From: Apodospora peruviana
Lineage: Eukaryota; Ascomycota; Sordariomycetes; Sordariales; Lasiosphaeriaceae
NCBI GenBank assembly: GCA_033439685.1
Contig: JAUEDM010000004.1
Span: forward strand, 3,968,001-4,032,000
DNA length: 64,000 bases
Direction of reading: 5' to 3'
Part shown: piece after piece, positions 1 through 10,242 of the stretch
Numbering within the stretch: the stretch's first letter is position 1
How the letters are laid out: each line of letters opens with the position of its first letter
The notes under the pieces: generated by a model
Seen by the model: the letters and a program-made list of their open reading frames with translations, nothing else
Database searches by the model: none
What the model was told of the DNA's origin: nothing
Made by a program: the position numbers and the translations under genes

Positions 1-320
1 ATGCATATTATTGTTTCACATCATATATACTTCTGTGCTGTAAGTATTGATGTCTTTATCTCTGGCTGTGAATGTGATCTGATACCTGGGTTATTTTGAA
101 GATAAAGGGGCGCAAGGCGAGGAAGTATGTTTTGGAGGAATGGATACCAACCAACATATGGTGGCAGTGTATGAGTGTTTTGAATCCCCAACATATGTAT
201 GCATCTAGATAAAGGTGAATATCAGGCTATTGCTATTCATTCAATCATTACAAAATCATGGCCATCAACAGCCAGCCAAAACCGCTGTATAAGAAGTGCT
301 AATCAAGAATTTCTGTCCAA
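1..320. other. left-edge non-coding stretch
   Basis: This is AT-leaning sequence downstream of the ESA1 stop codon. It probably holds the ESA1 3' UTR and the end of a neighbouring intergenic region. I see no convincing coding exon or RNA gene in it. Confidence 0.5.
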
Positions 321-1902
321 CTACCAACCCCATGTTCTGCTAGACGCCGTGAACACTGGCGGTTTCCACTGGATGCGCTCCGGATCAATCAGCCGCTTCT
401 GCTTCAGCTTGGACTTTTCTCTCTGCTGGATCAGCTTCTCCGGCACCACGATCTTGTGCTCCCCCTTGTGGTAAACCTGCATCTTAAGCGCCTGCAGCGT
501 GTGCTCAACATCCTGCGTGGTCATCGCGAGATGGGACGCAATGCCCTCGATTGTGCACTTCTCCTCCCGCTCGCTGTATCCCAGCAACAGCTCGATGATG
601 TTCTCCGACCAATACTGCCGATAACTCAGGAGACCCAAATCAGAAAGCGGCTTTTCAGGTGACCCAAGCTTACCCTCAATCTTGGACAACTCGTACGAAA
701 ACTGAATGAGCAGTCTGCCGTATCCCTTTCGCTGGTACTGTGGCAATGTCAAAATACAAGCCACGTTGTACCCGTCCGTGCTCTCTTTTTCCTTCGAGAA
801 GAAGCCGATGAGATGGTTTCCCTTTTCGTCCCTCGTAGTCATGACGTAAAACAAAAAGGGGTCTACATCGTAGTAGAGCGTCTTGTGATCGAGAAACATT
901 TTGCAGAGCAGACACAGATTCCGGCACCACGTCCGTTGCCGCCTCCCGTCAATCTCAAAAAAGGACACAAAGTCGTCTCGGTATATCTCGTTTCCGGGCG
1001 GGTGCTGCAGCGTGCACTTTTGCCGATGCCGCGAGAACGACTTTATGTCGCCGTAGTAGCTGAGGCAAAACTCGCAGATGAAGATGCAGTCCTCCTGACA
1101 GAACTCTTCTGGGTACGGAGAGAAATACCAAGGAAACAAGACATATCTCCCAAACTCCACTTTTGAGATGTTTCGAATGCGTGAGATCTCGGCCGGATTC
1201 TGCGTCATAGAGCCCGAAGTTCGAAGCTTTTCGATCTCCTCTTCTCGACTGAAGGAGGAGGCGCGCTCCTTCTTGGCCTTGCCGGCAGGGGTCTCGTCCT
1301 CGTCCAACTCCATTTCGTCTGGGCCGATGCCAGGAGTCCCGCCCACCTCCAGGCTTGCGTTTGCCTTATCCTCCGCACCGCTATCTTCGGTCTTCGCTGG
1401 CGTCTTCACTTGCGCCGCAGCTAGGTTCTCGGTGAACTCTTGCCATGGGTGCGGCGTCTGCCCTTCCGAGACGACAGACGTTTCCCGCTTTCCGACCTTC
1501 TTCTGCGCCTTCTTAGAAGGCTGCGACTTTTTCGGCGCGGTGGCAACCTTCTTATTCTTGCCGTCCTTTTGCTTGTCCTTCTCCGGGTTTGGCCACTCGA
1601 CTTCTAGATCAAAGTTGATCCTTGCGATAGGAACCCATTCGTCCAAGCGCTTGTTGAAGTTGTCAAAGTTGCAGTAGAATTGTCGGCCGCTTTTCGTCTC
1701 GCGGATACTCAAGATCTCGGCGCGCCGTGGCTGTCCATCTTTTATTACCTGGGCGATGCACCCAACCCTGCAGCTGTTAGCACGTGAACCAGAACATCCA
1801 TAGACACTGACTGAGAGCCTACTTGATCGTATCGGGCGTCGCCTTTCCTTTTTGTCTAGGGGCATCGGAGCCGACGGTGGCATCGTTATTACCACCACTC
1901 AT
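321..1902 (-). CDS. ESA1: MYST-family histone acetyltransferase Esa1 (KAT5 type)
   Basis: Two exons on the minus strand, 1902-1823 and 1767-321, with a 55-nt GT-AG intron, give 508 residues. The start at 1902 (MSGGNNDATVGSD...) is preferred over the unspliced reading frame because splicing joins directly into the chromo-barrel (VGCIAQVIKDGQPRRAEIL). Domains in order: a Tudor-knot/chromo barrel at about 27-85, a basic low-complexity linker, a C2HC zinc finger (CEFCLSYYGD...HRQKC), and the MYST catalytic core. The core shows the acetyl-CoA loop QYQRKGYGRL, the active-site Cys at about 364 (VACILTLP) and the general-base Glu at about 397 (GSPEKPLSDLG). In the family, Esa1 is the catalytic subunit of NuA4 and acetylates histones H4 and H2A in the nucleus. 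It shares a 419-bp divergent upstream region with REX4. Confidence 0.96.
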
Positions 1903-2321
1903 GATGAAAAGCTAGTTGCGGCGTCGCTAGTTGATGAAGATAGGATTGGTTTTGATATGCGATGCACTGGCAATTGAATGCGACGATCCAGTCCTGGAGC
2001 GTTGACATTTTGGAGGGGCAAACAACGTTCGGAGGCCCACGTGCCAGGGATTTAGCGCCGGATTTAGTGCTGCGGGAACCTTGATGGGCGTTGGAAGACC
2101 GTCCCTTGCCTGTCCTAGCCGCGTTACACAAGGCAGGGCATCCACAGTCTTCAGACCAGTCGGGTCCATCGCGGTTTTCTGCAGGTGTCGGGTCCCAACA
2201 ACTGAAGAGGGACAGCTCACATATAAACATCAACCCCTTTCCCGCCAACCTTCAAATTGAGGTGCCGGCGATAACATACTCCAACTTGCACCAACCTAAT
2301 CCCACGAGACTGTCACAGATC
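1903..2321. promoter_or_regulatory. shared divergent upstream region of ESA1 and REX4
   Basis: The 419 bp between the two start codons must carry the promoters of both genes. It includes a CACGTG-like word near 2038 (cccacgtgcc). I see no clear TATA box. Promoter boundaries cannot be read from sequence alone. Confidence 0.6.
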
Positions 2322-3362
2322 ATGGCCCCAGAACTCTCATCCAACTGGAAAAAGCTGCAAGCCAAGATCAAGGCCGAATCGGCGGCACCAAAACCGGCAC
2401 CAAAACCGGCACCAAAACGCAAGACCCCAGGCGACAACAGCTTGGAGGAACAGCAGCAGAAACCTCCCCTGAAGAAACAGAGATCGCAGCAAGGAAAACC
2501 GTCACAGAAAGCAAGCAAAGTTGCCCCGCCAAAGAAGCAGGACAACATCCCCAAATCCAAGCCAAAGCCTTCTTCTTCTTCCTCACAAATGGGAATCACC
2601 CAGTCCTCCAAGATCGACCCGGTGCTGCCCAAAAAGGGCATCTCACCTTCTCTAGCCCTCTGGGCAGCCGACAATGACATTTCCCCCGAGGACCTCGCCG
2701 AAGCTTACGGCTTAGGTGCAGGAAAGACTAACTCAATGCTCACCGAGACGCCGGCTCGTCCAAACGAAGGACTGGCCCCGGGCATGGAAGTCGTCGGCAA
2801 GTACATCGCCATCGACTGCGAGATGGTCGGCGTGGGAGACGGTGGCCACGAGCATGCCCTGGCGCGGGTTAGCGTGGTCGACTTTCACGGCCGTCAGGTC
2901 TACGACTCGTTCGTCCGGCCCAAGGAGCGGGTCACGGACTGGCGCACCCACGTGAGCGGTGTCGCGCCAAAGCACATGGCCACGGCGAGAACTTTCGAGG
3001 AGGTGCAGGCTAAAGTGGCGGAGCTTCTCAAGGGCAGGATACTTATTGGACACGACGTGAAGCATGATACCCAGGTACTCATGCTAGACCATCCTCATAA
3101 GGATATTCGAGACACGGCCAAATTCTCAGGCTTCAGAAAGTACGGCAACGGGCGGAAACCGGCGTTGCGGACACTGGCCCAGGAGATCCTGTCGGTCGAG
3201 ATCCAGAACGGGGAGCACTCAAGTATCGAAGACGCACGCGTTGCGATGCTCCTCTTCAGGAAACACAAATCGGCGTTTGATATGGAGCATGCCAATCGCT
3301 ATCCCGACAGCGTACCACAGAGTTTCAAGGGAAAGTCAAAAAAATCGAAGAAACTGAAATAA
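2322..3362 (+). CDS. REX4: RNA exonuclease 4 (DEDDh family, Rex4)
   Basis: A single-exon gene of 346 residues. The start MAPELSSNWKKLQ at 2322 is chosen over upstream in-frame ATGs because homologues begin this way and the upstream residues look like untranslated leader. The N-terminal 120 residues are Lys/Pro rich, with an APKP triplet repeat typical of nucleolar proteins. The exonuclease domain follows: Exo I (IAIDCEMVGVG, with Asp and Glu), Exo II (LIGHDVKHDTQVL) and Exo III (HSSIEDARVAMLLF, with His and Asp). The family acts in pre-rRNA processing in yeast (ITS1 region). The C-terminus ends in a Lys-rich tail (KGKSKKSKKLK). It is divergent from ESA1 and convergent with the CFA-synthase gene, with 245 bp between the stop codons. 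Confidence 0.93.
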   Translation: MAPELSSNWKKLQAKIKAESAAPKPAPKPAPKRKTPGDNSLEEQQQKPPLKKQRSQQGKPSQKASKVAPPKKQDNIPKSKPKPSSSSSQMGITQSSKIDPVLPKKGISPSLALWAADNDISPEDLAEAYGLGAGKTNSMLTETPARPNEGLAPGMEVVGKYIAIDCEMVGVGDGGHEHALARVSVVDFHGRQVYDSFVRPKERVTDWRTHVSGVAPKHMATARTFEEVQAKVAELLKGRILIGHDVKHDTQVLMLDHPHKDIRDTAKFSGFRKYGNGRKPALRTLAQEILSVEIQNGEHSSIEDARVAMLLFRKHKSAFDMEHANRYPDSVPQSFKGKSKKSKKLK

Positions 3363-3607
3363 ATTAACGACGGCTACCACTACTCTACTGCGCGACGTTC
3401 ATATCTCCCATCACACTCTTATATCAGCTTCTAACTATGACGATACCCGAGATCTCAATGGCCCATTTCTTCCATTGCAATATACATCGCTTCGCAGAAA
3501 TGGCTCCACAAAATGAATCCCGCTCTTATCTTTTAAACTCATTCAATAACCATGTCGTGAATATACACTTTCTCGATTGTCGAAAATGTCGGAAGATAGG
3601 GTATTTT

Positions 3608-5080
3608 TCAAAGCGGAATATTCTCCAACATCTCCACGGCACCTTCGCGTCCCACCGTGATGATGACATCTCCCAGGCATTTGGTAACGAATCCGGCTTC
3701 GCAGTACGTGAAATAATACCCCCACTTCTTCCGAAACACGTCCATCTCCGCGTCAGTCATTCCCTCGTGCTCTGCCCGGAGAGCTGGCCGAATCTTGGTG
3801 TCAAAGTTTGCCATAAACTCCTCCTTCCAGAGTCTCAACGCTCTGGGATAATGTCCGCCGATGTTCTCGATTTTCTCGACGATGAGCGTTCCCTTGGACT
3901 CGGCAGTGATATGGTTGATCAACTGCGTCGTGGATGGGAGATAACCGCCTGGGAAAATATAGTGATTAATGAAATCTTCGCCCTTCGAGTACGCCTCATG
4001 ACGACCCTCGGGCATGGTGATGCACTGGAACATGGCAATACCACCATCCTTCTTCAGCAGTTTGTCAACACATCGGAAATAGGTTCCGAGGAACTCCTGG
4101 CCAACGGCTTCTATCATCTCAATGGATACAATCTTGTCAAACGGCTTGTCTGTGTCCAGTGCGCGGTAGTCTTTCAATAGGACCTCAATGCGATCAGAAA
4201 ATCCGGCCTTCTCGATCCGCTCTTCAGCAAGCACCTTTTGCTCCTTTGAGAGTGTCAGGGTGGTGACGCGACAGCCAGTGGTGCGTACCGCCTCGATGGC
4301 GAACGAACCCCAACCACTTCCGATCTCGAGAACGTGATCTGTCGACTTGATTTTTGCTCCCTCGATATAGCGATGCAGCTTTGTCATCTGCGCGTCGTAG
4401 AGGTTTTCCTCGCAGTCTGTACCTGCTGGAGTTGGCTTCCAGATTGGACACGAGTATGTCATGTCTCGTGACAGGAAAGCGGCGAACATATCGTTGCTTA
4501 TGTCATAATGCGCGGAGATGTTGAGGAGTGCGTTGGACAGCGTGTTGGTGGAGCGTGCGATGCCGGTGATGGTTGATGATAGCGCGGACGACCAAGTCGT
4601 GCCATTGCCCATCTGCTCTCGGTTCAAGATGAAGAGCTGAAAGAAGGATGTCAAGTCGGCACATTCCACCTCACCGAGCATATACGACTCGGCGAATCCC
4701 ATATCGGCGAACAGGAGAGTTCGGACCCAAAACGCCTCGCTCTTAACCACGAGCTCGACTCTCGGAATCGTGGTAGCCTTGCGGACGCCATTGAGGCCAT
4801 TAGTGAGCTCGCTGAAGTCATAATCCGCTGTCAGATTCTCCAGTTTGCCAGGGCCCAACGTCTGGCCATGGAGCTGCACTCGCTGTTGCTGTCCTGTCGT
4901 TTTGTCGATGACGAGAAGAGTGCCGACTTCAATGGAGGAGAAGACGGACTGGATCCTCGGTCTGGCCACTGCAAGTACGGGGCCCCAAGTGAGACCACCG
5001 AGCTTGCCACGCAAGAAGGAGGCGCTGCGGTAGACAGGCCGCGTGACGAACTCGGGCAGGGAGATTGACGAAGATGCCAT
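3608..5080 (-). CDS. cyclopropane-fatty-acyl-phospholipid synthase family methyltransferase
   Basis: A single-exon gene of 490 residues. The start MASSSISLPEFV at 5080 is chosen because the open frame upstream (to 5713) is low-quality, Ser/Leu-rich sequence unlike the family. The C-terminal 300 residues match the CFA synthase/mycolic-acid cyclopropane synthase family. They show the S-adenosylmethionine motif VLEIGSGWGSFAIEA at about 248-262, TYSCPIW before it, the post-motif segment IVSIEMIEAVG, and the HYIFPGGYLPS segment. In the family these enzymes transfer a methyl group from SAM to a double bond of unsaturated phospholipid acyl chains. Whether this one makes a cyclopropane or a methyl branch is inference. 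The N-terminal 180 residues resemble the less conserved lipid-binding domain of bacterial CFA synthases. The family is mainly bacterial, so fungal copies may descend from an old transfer. Confidence 0.88.
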   Translation of the reverse strand: MASSSISLPEFVTRPVYRSASFLRGKLGGLTWGPVLAVARPRIQSVFSSIEVGTLLVIDKTTGQQQRVQLHGQTLGPGKLENLTADYDFSELTNGLNGVRKATTIPRVELVVKSEAFWVRTLLFADMGFAESYMLGEVECADLTSFFQLFILNREQMGNGTTWSSALSSTITGIARSTNTLSNALLNISAHYDISNDMFAAFLSRDMTYSCPIWKPTPAGTDCEENLYDAQMTKLHRYIEGAKIKSTDHVLEIGSGWGSFAIEAVRTTGCRVTTLTLSKEQKVLAEERIEKAGFSDRIEVLLKDYRALDTDKPFDKIVSIEMIEAVGQEFLGTYFRCVDKLLKKDGGIAMFQCITMPEGRHEAYSKGEDFINHYIFPGGYLPSTTQLINHITAESKGTLIVEKIENIGGHYPRALRLWKEEFMANFDTKIRPALRAEHEGMTDAEMDVFRKKWGYYFTYCEAGFVTKCLGDVIITVGREGAVEMLENIPL

Positions 5081-7700
5081 GTTCAGCCAGTACTGCAGTA
5101 CTCCAGGAAGTGTGGTGTTGCTCTTGCAGTTGTCCTCAATGATGACTGGAGAGCGAAACCATACAACGATCGTACGAGATGTGGAGATATGTCGATTTTT
5201 TGAATAAAAGAAGAAGTTGTGGGTGTGCGCTCGAACAACAGGAGAAGAGCTGTGGTGTTCACTCAGCGAGCAAGATAGATCAGCTGTCCTGGATCTACAG
5301 CGATAACAGATCAGCTGTACGTCAAAGATCAGGTCGTCGGCTCGGCAAGGAAGGACCACAGCCAGTGAAACGCGAGGAGAGAGAAGGGAACCTGCCGACA
5401 TGCGCTCACCAAGAAGCAGCTTGGTGGATGTAAACATAAGGAGCTTGGCTGGGGTTCCAGCAAAAATTTTGAGCTCGGTCAAGCCTTGAGTTAATAAGGC
5501 AAGTTCGGACGAAGGTCTCAAAGGAGGAAAGAGCTTGACCGGTGTGGGTCGAGCAGTGGATGGAGAGAACAATGATAGAGTAAATGGAAAGAGCGCAACT
5601 TCAGCGAATATCGACTGGACAATAAGGTAGGTATAAACAAGAGACAGCCATGAACGGCATTTCTGTCCCTTGCAAGGTTGTTTAGTCAAGACAAGCATCC
5701 GTCCAGCTCGCACATGGTCGAAACGAATTACCCCACGCCACCTTCTTTGAGCTGGAAGCAGGCCAATCCAGAGGAGAATGGCTCAAGAGTCGAGACCATA
5801 ACCTGCCTGGGTAGTGGGAATAGACCGTGTCTCCTGCAGCAACAGCAAGCAGCAGTCGACGTCAAGAGCAGACCAGGGTTCCTCGGAAGCAATCAATAAG
5901 GAGAGAGACGGAAGCAGCAGGGGCCGTGGGCCATCATGTCTCGAATCCCGGAGTGGTTCTCTACCCGTGCGCGCAGAATACCTTACCTAGGTACATTGCC
6001 TTATCATCCCGCATCTTGACGATGCTGTGGCAGGAGGTTCAGGAAAGTGAAAGGTCGTTGAAGTAGGAAAGTAATCGTCACCACCCGGGCAAGTACAGCA
6101 CGACCCAGGAGACTGGCCATTGGGAGTATTGGCGATGCTGAGCCACATGGTATTTCACCTTATATCGGCCATCATGGGGTCGGAAGGTGTGGGAAGATGG
6201 GATCAATGGACGGGCCCCAAGCGGGAGGGTGTAGTGGGGTTTGTTTTGGGGATGAGTGTGGGGAGCGCGACCTCGAGACGACAGTTGCGTTCCTCGATAT
6301 CAGCATCACCGCCACCACAGCCCATCGTGGCCGTTGAGGTATCAGCTTTGCAAGTACCCCGAAGGTTCCTTCACTATAGTGCGAGGTTGATGCGAGGTGG
6401 AGCCCATTTGAACGTGACCTGCTTGACAAATGACAACTGAGGCAGGTGGGGAAGTTCCCAGGTTGCGTGATGGGTCAGTGGTTCTTGCTTCAATTCTTGT
6501 CGATGGCCGTGCCAAAGACAGGGGTCCTCTCTTGCCCTGGGGATCGCGAGACAGAATGCCGATTGGCGGCCGTCACTTTTGCTGCAGATTGGCGAGAGAT
6601 AAAAGGGATCCGGGCACCTTTTTTGCAGCGGGAGGTGGATGATACCGACTGGTGTTGCGGAATATCAAACCGACACATCCGGAAAAGTTTCAATGCCCAG
6701 TCCCCTTTCCTCCACTATGCCCAATTGACTCTCGCCTTGTTTCCTACCTGCGGTTCTGGTTGAAGGTCTAGAGTTGAATAGGTGGACCGTTCCTGACAAA
6801 GACTCGATGAACAGCTTAGTCCCTTAATCCGAGAATCGGCCAAGCCGCCAATGAAGTTGCTGGATTTCCACTGAAGAAGGTGCTCAATGAGCAGAGCAGC
6901 CCTATGCCACCTAACTTAGGGACTTTCACTGCTTCAAAACTTGCCTGAACTTGCTGGGCGCATATGATTGAGCCCGACAAAAGGAGGTGATGCAGTGTCA
7001 ATGTGGTGGGGGTCAGAAGTGAATGACAGAATGGAAGCCGTTCCGGGCAATTAGTAACCCGTAGATGAATCGCCATTGTCCTCCAGCGGCGAGGCAAGAG
7101 GCCGTACAGACATACGGTAAGGTCAGTTTTGTCATCCCATTTCCGTAATCCCATGCATTGGCAAGTCGTGGACCGTCTGAGCTGTGATAAAGGAACGGTT
7201 TCCCCGCCTTATGAACAACGGGGTGGAAAGCTCCCATCCAGCGAACAATTAACCCAGGCCGTACGTTGTCAAAATCAGTCAAAATAGCATCGCTTTTTAT
7301 AGTGAGCTGCGAAAACTAGGCAGCTTTACCGGGTACTTGTGCCCAACTGATACGAGATGCTTACCTAGACATCCAGAATCTTAACTTACAACTGTTAAGG
7401 ACGAAGGTGTCACAAGAACTACCTTTCCTACGGGTTACGGGTTACCCCCACAGTGAAAAGACCCCTGTTTTCGAGCCCAGGCGCGTGTGGATCGCGCCCC
7501 TCTATCCGTAAATCTCATGCCGAAACGCGTCTCCACCACTTTCCACTTACCAGCCGCGTCGTTCACCAATCTCCAATTAACCTCCCTTCTTTCGTGAAAA
7601 CCACAGTAAATCCGGCCGTTATTATCTATCGTCAATTGGATCTAAATCGACTTTAAACACACTCCTCACAAAAACAGACGACACTGTTAAAGAAGTAGAG
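5081..7700. other. long divergent intergenic region
   Basis: About 2.6 kb between the CFA-synthase start and the RNase H2 subunit C start. Small open frames overlap on both strands but none has a recognisable domain or splice-supported extension. A palindromic word ACCTAGGT lies near 5988-5995 (in ccttacctaggtac). This must contain both promoters and 5' leaders. I see no RNA gene or mobile element. Confidence 0.5.
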
Positions 7701-8315
7701 ATGCCAAACCCAATTCTCAAACTGGTGGAACCGGAGAAGTCATCTGATGACAAGCCTGCAACGACGACAACGACAACACCGCATATGCTGCCGTGCCGGA
7801 TTCACCACGATGGACCTGTTGAGCCGGTGCAGTCATTCTGGGATCCCAGGGTTGAAGAAGGTAGATGACCACCTCAACCATACCAGATCACATTGTATTT
7901 CTTGCTAATAGAGTCAACTAAGATGGCACAAAAACAGCCTACTTCCGCGGCCGCAAGCTTATCGGCAAGACGGTCAAGTTACCAGAGGGATACCGCGGTG
8001 TGGTTGCTGCCGCCGCCGGAACTGAAATCAAAGACCGCCGACCTGAGGACGACGGGAACGGAGTCGACGATCTGGAGGGCGAGGGTCAGCCTGAGCTAGG
8101 CAAGCTGCAGCTCCAGGCCGAGTTCGACGAGATGGTTATCTGGGGCCACGAAGCTACGGTCGATGTCTCGGCGGATCCGTACGTCAGGGGCATGGAGGAG
8201 TGGCTTGACTTGGCCAACCAGGTTCGTGTGCGGTCAATATCTATCGGGTTTTAGATTGCTAACGTGTATAAATCAGATACATTCATATACAACCACCCCC
8301 AGCACCGAGAAGTAA
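7701..8315 (+). CDS. ribonuclease H2 subunit C homologue
   Basis: Three exons, 7701-7860, 7923-8221 and 8277-8315, with introns of 62 and 55 nt, join into 165 residues. The gene is hard to see because no single exon forms a long ATG-initiated frame. The product reads MPNPILKLVEPEK..., then LPCRIHHDGPVEPVQSFW, then DGTKTAYFRGRKLIGKTVKL, then a variable acidic loop, and WGHEATVDVSADPYVRGMEEW followed by LDLANQIHS. This order (LPC.I..DG, YFRGR.L.G, W.H......D......WL.LA..IH) is the RNase H2 non-catalytic subunit C signature. The family supports the nuclear enzyme that removes ribonucleotides from DNA and RNA:DNA hybrids. The second donor (gttcgt) is not ideal; reading through it would replace the last 12 residues by 11 others. 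Confidence 0.85.
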
Positions 8316-8499
8316 AGCATGTTACAGAGTGTACGTGGGAAGAACTTGAGTGTTCGCAGGGTTTCGCTATTCTACTCTATGGGGATGTGGTGAACGAATC
8401 AAGCCCGGACGAAAGTCTCTTCCACTTTAACGGGAAGCTTAATTCGGGCGGATCTTGGGAAGTCTTCGGCATCTGATCCAGAGACGACAGCACTTCGCC

Positions 8500-10196
8500 T
8501 CACTTGAACACTTCCTCAACGCCCTCTACCTGTCCCCTCCCTATCACATCTTCTCCCTCGCCGGCACTCATCCTCCGTAATATCGCCCCCAGCCTTTCGA
8601 TCCCCTGCACGATGTCGGCTTCCTCCTCCCACGAGTAACACAGCCTCAAATTTCTCGGAAATGTTAGCACCTCCTCATCGCCAGCCACCTCAAAGTTGCT
8701 CCCGGGAGCAACAACCAGATTCTCCTCCCTCTGCGCCCGCTCCGCGACCGCCTTGGTATCGAAACCCTCGGGCAACGTCAGCCACAGGAAATACCCACCG
8801 AACGTCTCTTTCCCCGCCTCGCTGGTTCCGAGCACCTCAACGCCGACCCACCCGAGCACCCTCTTCACGGCAGCCATGGCTGCAGCGTGTCTGGCCTGCA
8901 ATCCCGGCCGTACATTGCGGGTCAGGTGATCTTCGAGTTCACCACTCGCCAGCATCTCGCAGATGATAGCTGCACACAGCTGGCTCGGTGCACCGCCTGA
9001 GCGGGTGGCTCCGGTCGCAGACACCCCGTGAGCAAAATCGGCGGTGCCGTGGACCCAGCCTGTGCGTACGCCGGGAGCAACCAGTTTGCTGAAGGAGCCG
9101 TTGCTGACGGCGTGGCCAAAGTGCTTTCCTGGCGGGTCGTGCTTGGTTGGGCCGAGGGGAATATCGATGTCGGAGAGTCGGGGAAGGAGAGGATAAGGTG
9201 TAGGGAGGGGGGCTGGTGGGGTGGTGGTAGAGGAAGGGTCAATGATGGGCCACTGAAGAAAGTCGTAGACATCGTCACAGATGATGAGGGCATCGTGATG
9301 GCGGGCAAGGTCAACGAGACCCTGGCGACGACGGAGGGACATGGATTTCCCGGATGGGTTGGCGCAAGTTGGCACGGCGTAGATGATGTGGCGGTAGATT
9401 TTGCGGTTAGAGAGGTGCGGTTTGTATTTCTGCTTAGGTTAGTACGGTACAGCTTTGGGTCTGGTTGTGTTTTGGTGATGATAGGGGCTGTGTAAAGTGG
9501 ATAGTCTCCGAACGGATATAAGAAGTGTGAAAACTGAGAGTGATAGTTTTGAAATAGGAGTACAACGTGACTGGATAAGACAAAACTCGGATTAAGCAAC
9601 GTCTTGATTACGTCTCCAAACCGAACCCGAGTCCAAGGCTTAACATGGAAGTAAATGTTGCTTGAAAGAGGTACGATATCAAAACGCCAAAACTAGAATA
9701 AAATATTTAAACTCACCGGCTCCTCATCCCCGTTTCTCCGTTCGTCAACCTCTTTTAGTCCTCTCCCCAACCAGTGCAAATCAATACCCTCCTCATCTTC
9801 CGGGATAGCCCTCATCCGTCCGCCAAAACCAGCATCCTCAAAGATCGGACACGCGAGGAAATAGCAGGGCGCGACGAGCCAGACCGCGCGAGTGTACGCC
9901 GGGTCGGTGTAACTGCTGAGCAAATTGGCGATGCTTTGGGAGGCACCTCCCGTGATGTCGATCTGTTCCGGTTTTGTCGGGGTACGATACGCGGCGGACA
10001 GCCAGACCGCTAAAGCCTCTCGGAGAGGCTGATAGCCTGGGTCTGGGCCGTACTGTAGCGCGGGCACGAATATTTGCGGGGAAGAGGAGAGAAGTTTGGT
10101 TGTTGCTGATTGGAGTAGACGAGTAGGAAGGAGAGAAGGGGAGGGCCAGCCTCTGATCAGGTTTATGAGCTTTTTCGGTGTGGAGGGTGAGGACAT
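8500..10196 (-). CDS. PLP-dependent aminotransferase, fold type I (YER152C/2-aminoadipate transaminase-like)
   Basis: Two exons, 10196-9717 and 9429-8500, with a long 287-nt intron give 469 residues. Joining EEP to KYKPHLSNRKIYRHIIYAVP restores the family sequence across the splice. Visible motifs: GPDPGYQPLREALAVWL near the N-terminus, ITGGASQSIANLL, the substrate/PLP loop VPTCANPSGKSMSLRRR, the PLP-ring Asp and Tyr (IICDDVYDFLQW), the Schiff-base Lys in NGSFSKLVAPGVRTGWVHG, and the C-terminal carboxylate Arg (NLRLCYSWEEE). Relatives include yeast YER152C and the catalytic domain of bacterial MocR regulators. Substrate is not determinable; 2-aminoadipate or a branched-chain or aromatic amino acid are possible. 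The start codon is preceded at once by a (CAA)13 tract in the leader. It is convergent with the RNase H2 gene. Confidence 0.88.
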
Positions 10197-10202
10197 TTTT
10201 TT

Positions 10203-10241
<39 letters not shown>
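10203..10241. repeat. (TTG)13 trinucleotide microsatellite
   Basis: Thirteen uninterrupted TTG units on the plus strand. On the minus strand, which encodes the aminotransferase, it reads (CAA)13 and ends 6 nt before the start codon, so it lies in the mRNA leader. Confidence 0.97.

Positions 10242-10242
<1 letters not shown>

Noticed and set aside
5081..5713. In-frame N-terminal extension of the CFA-synthase gene
   Set aside because: The extra 211 residues are Ser/Leu-rich and unlike the family; the ATG at 5080 starts where family-like sequence begins.
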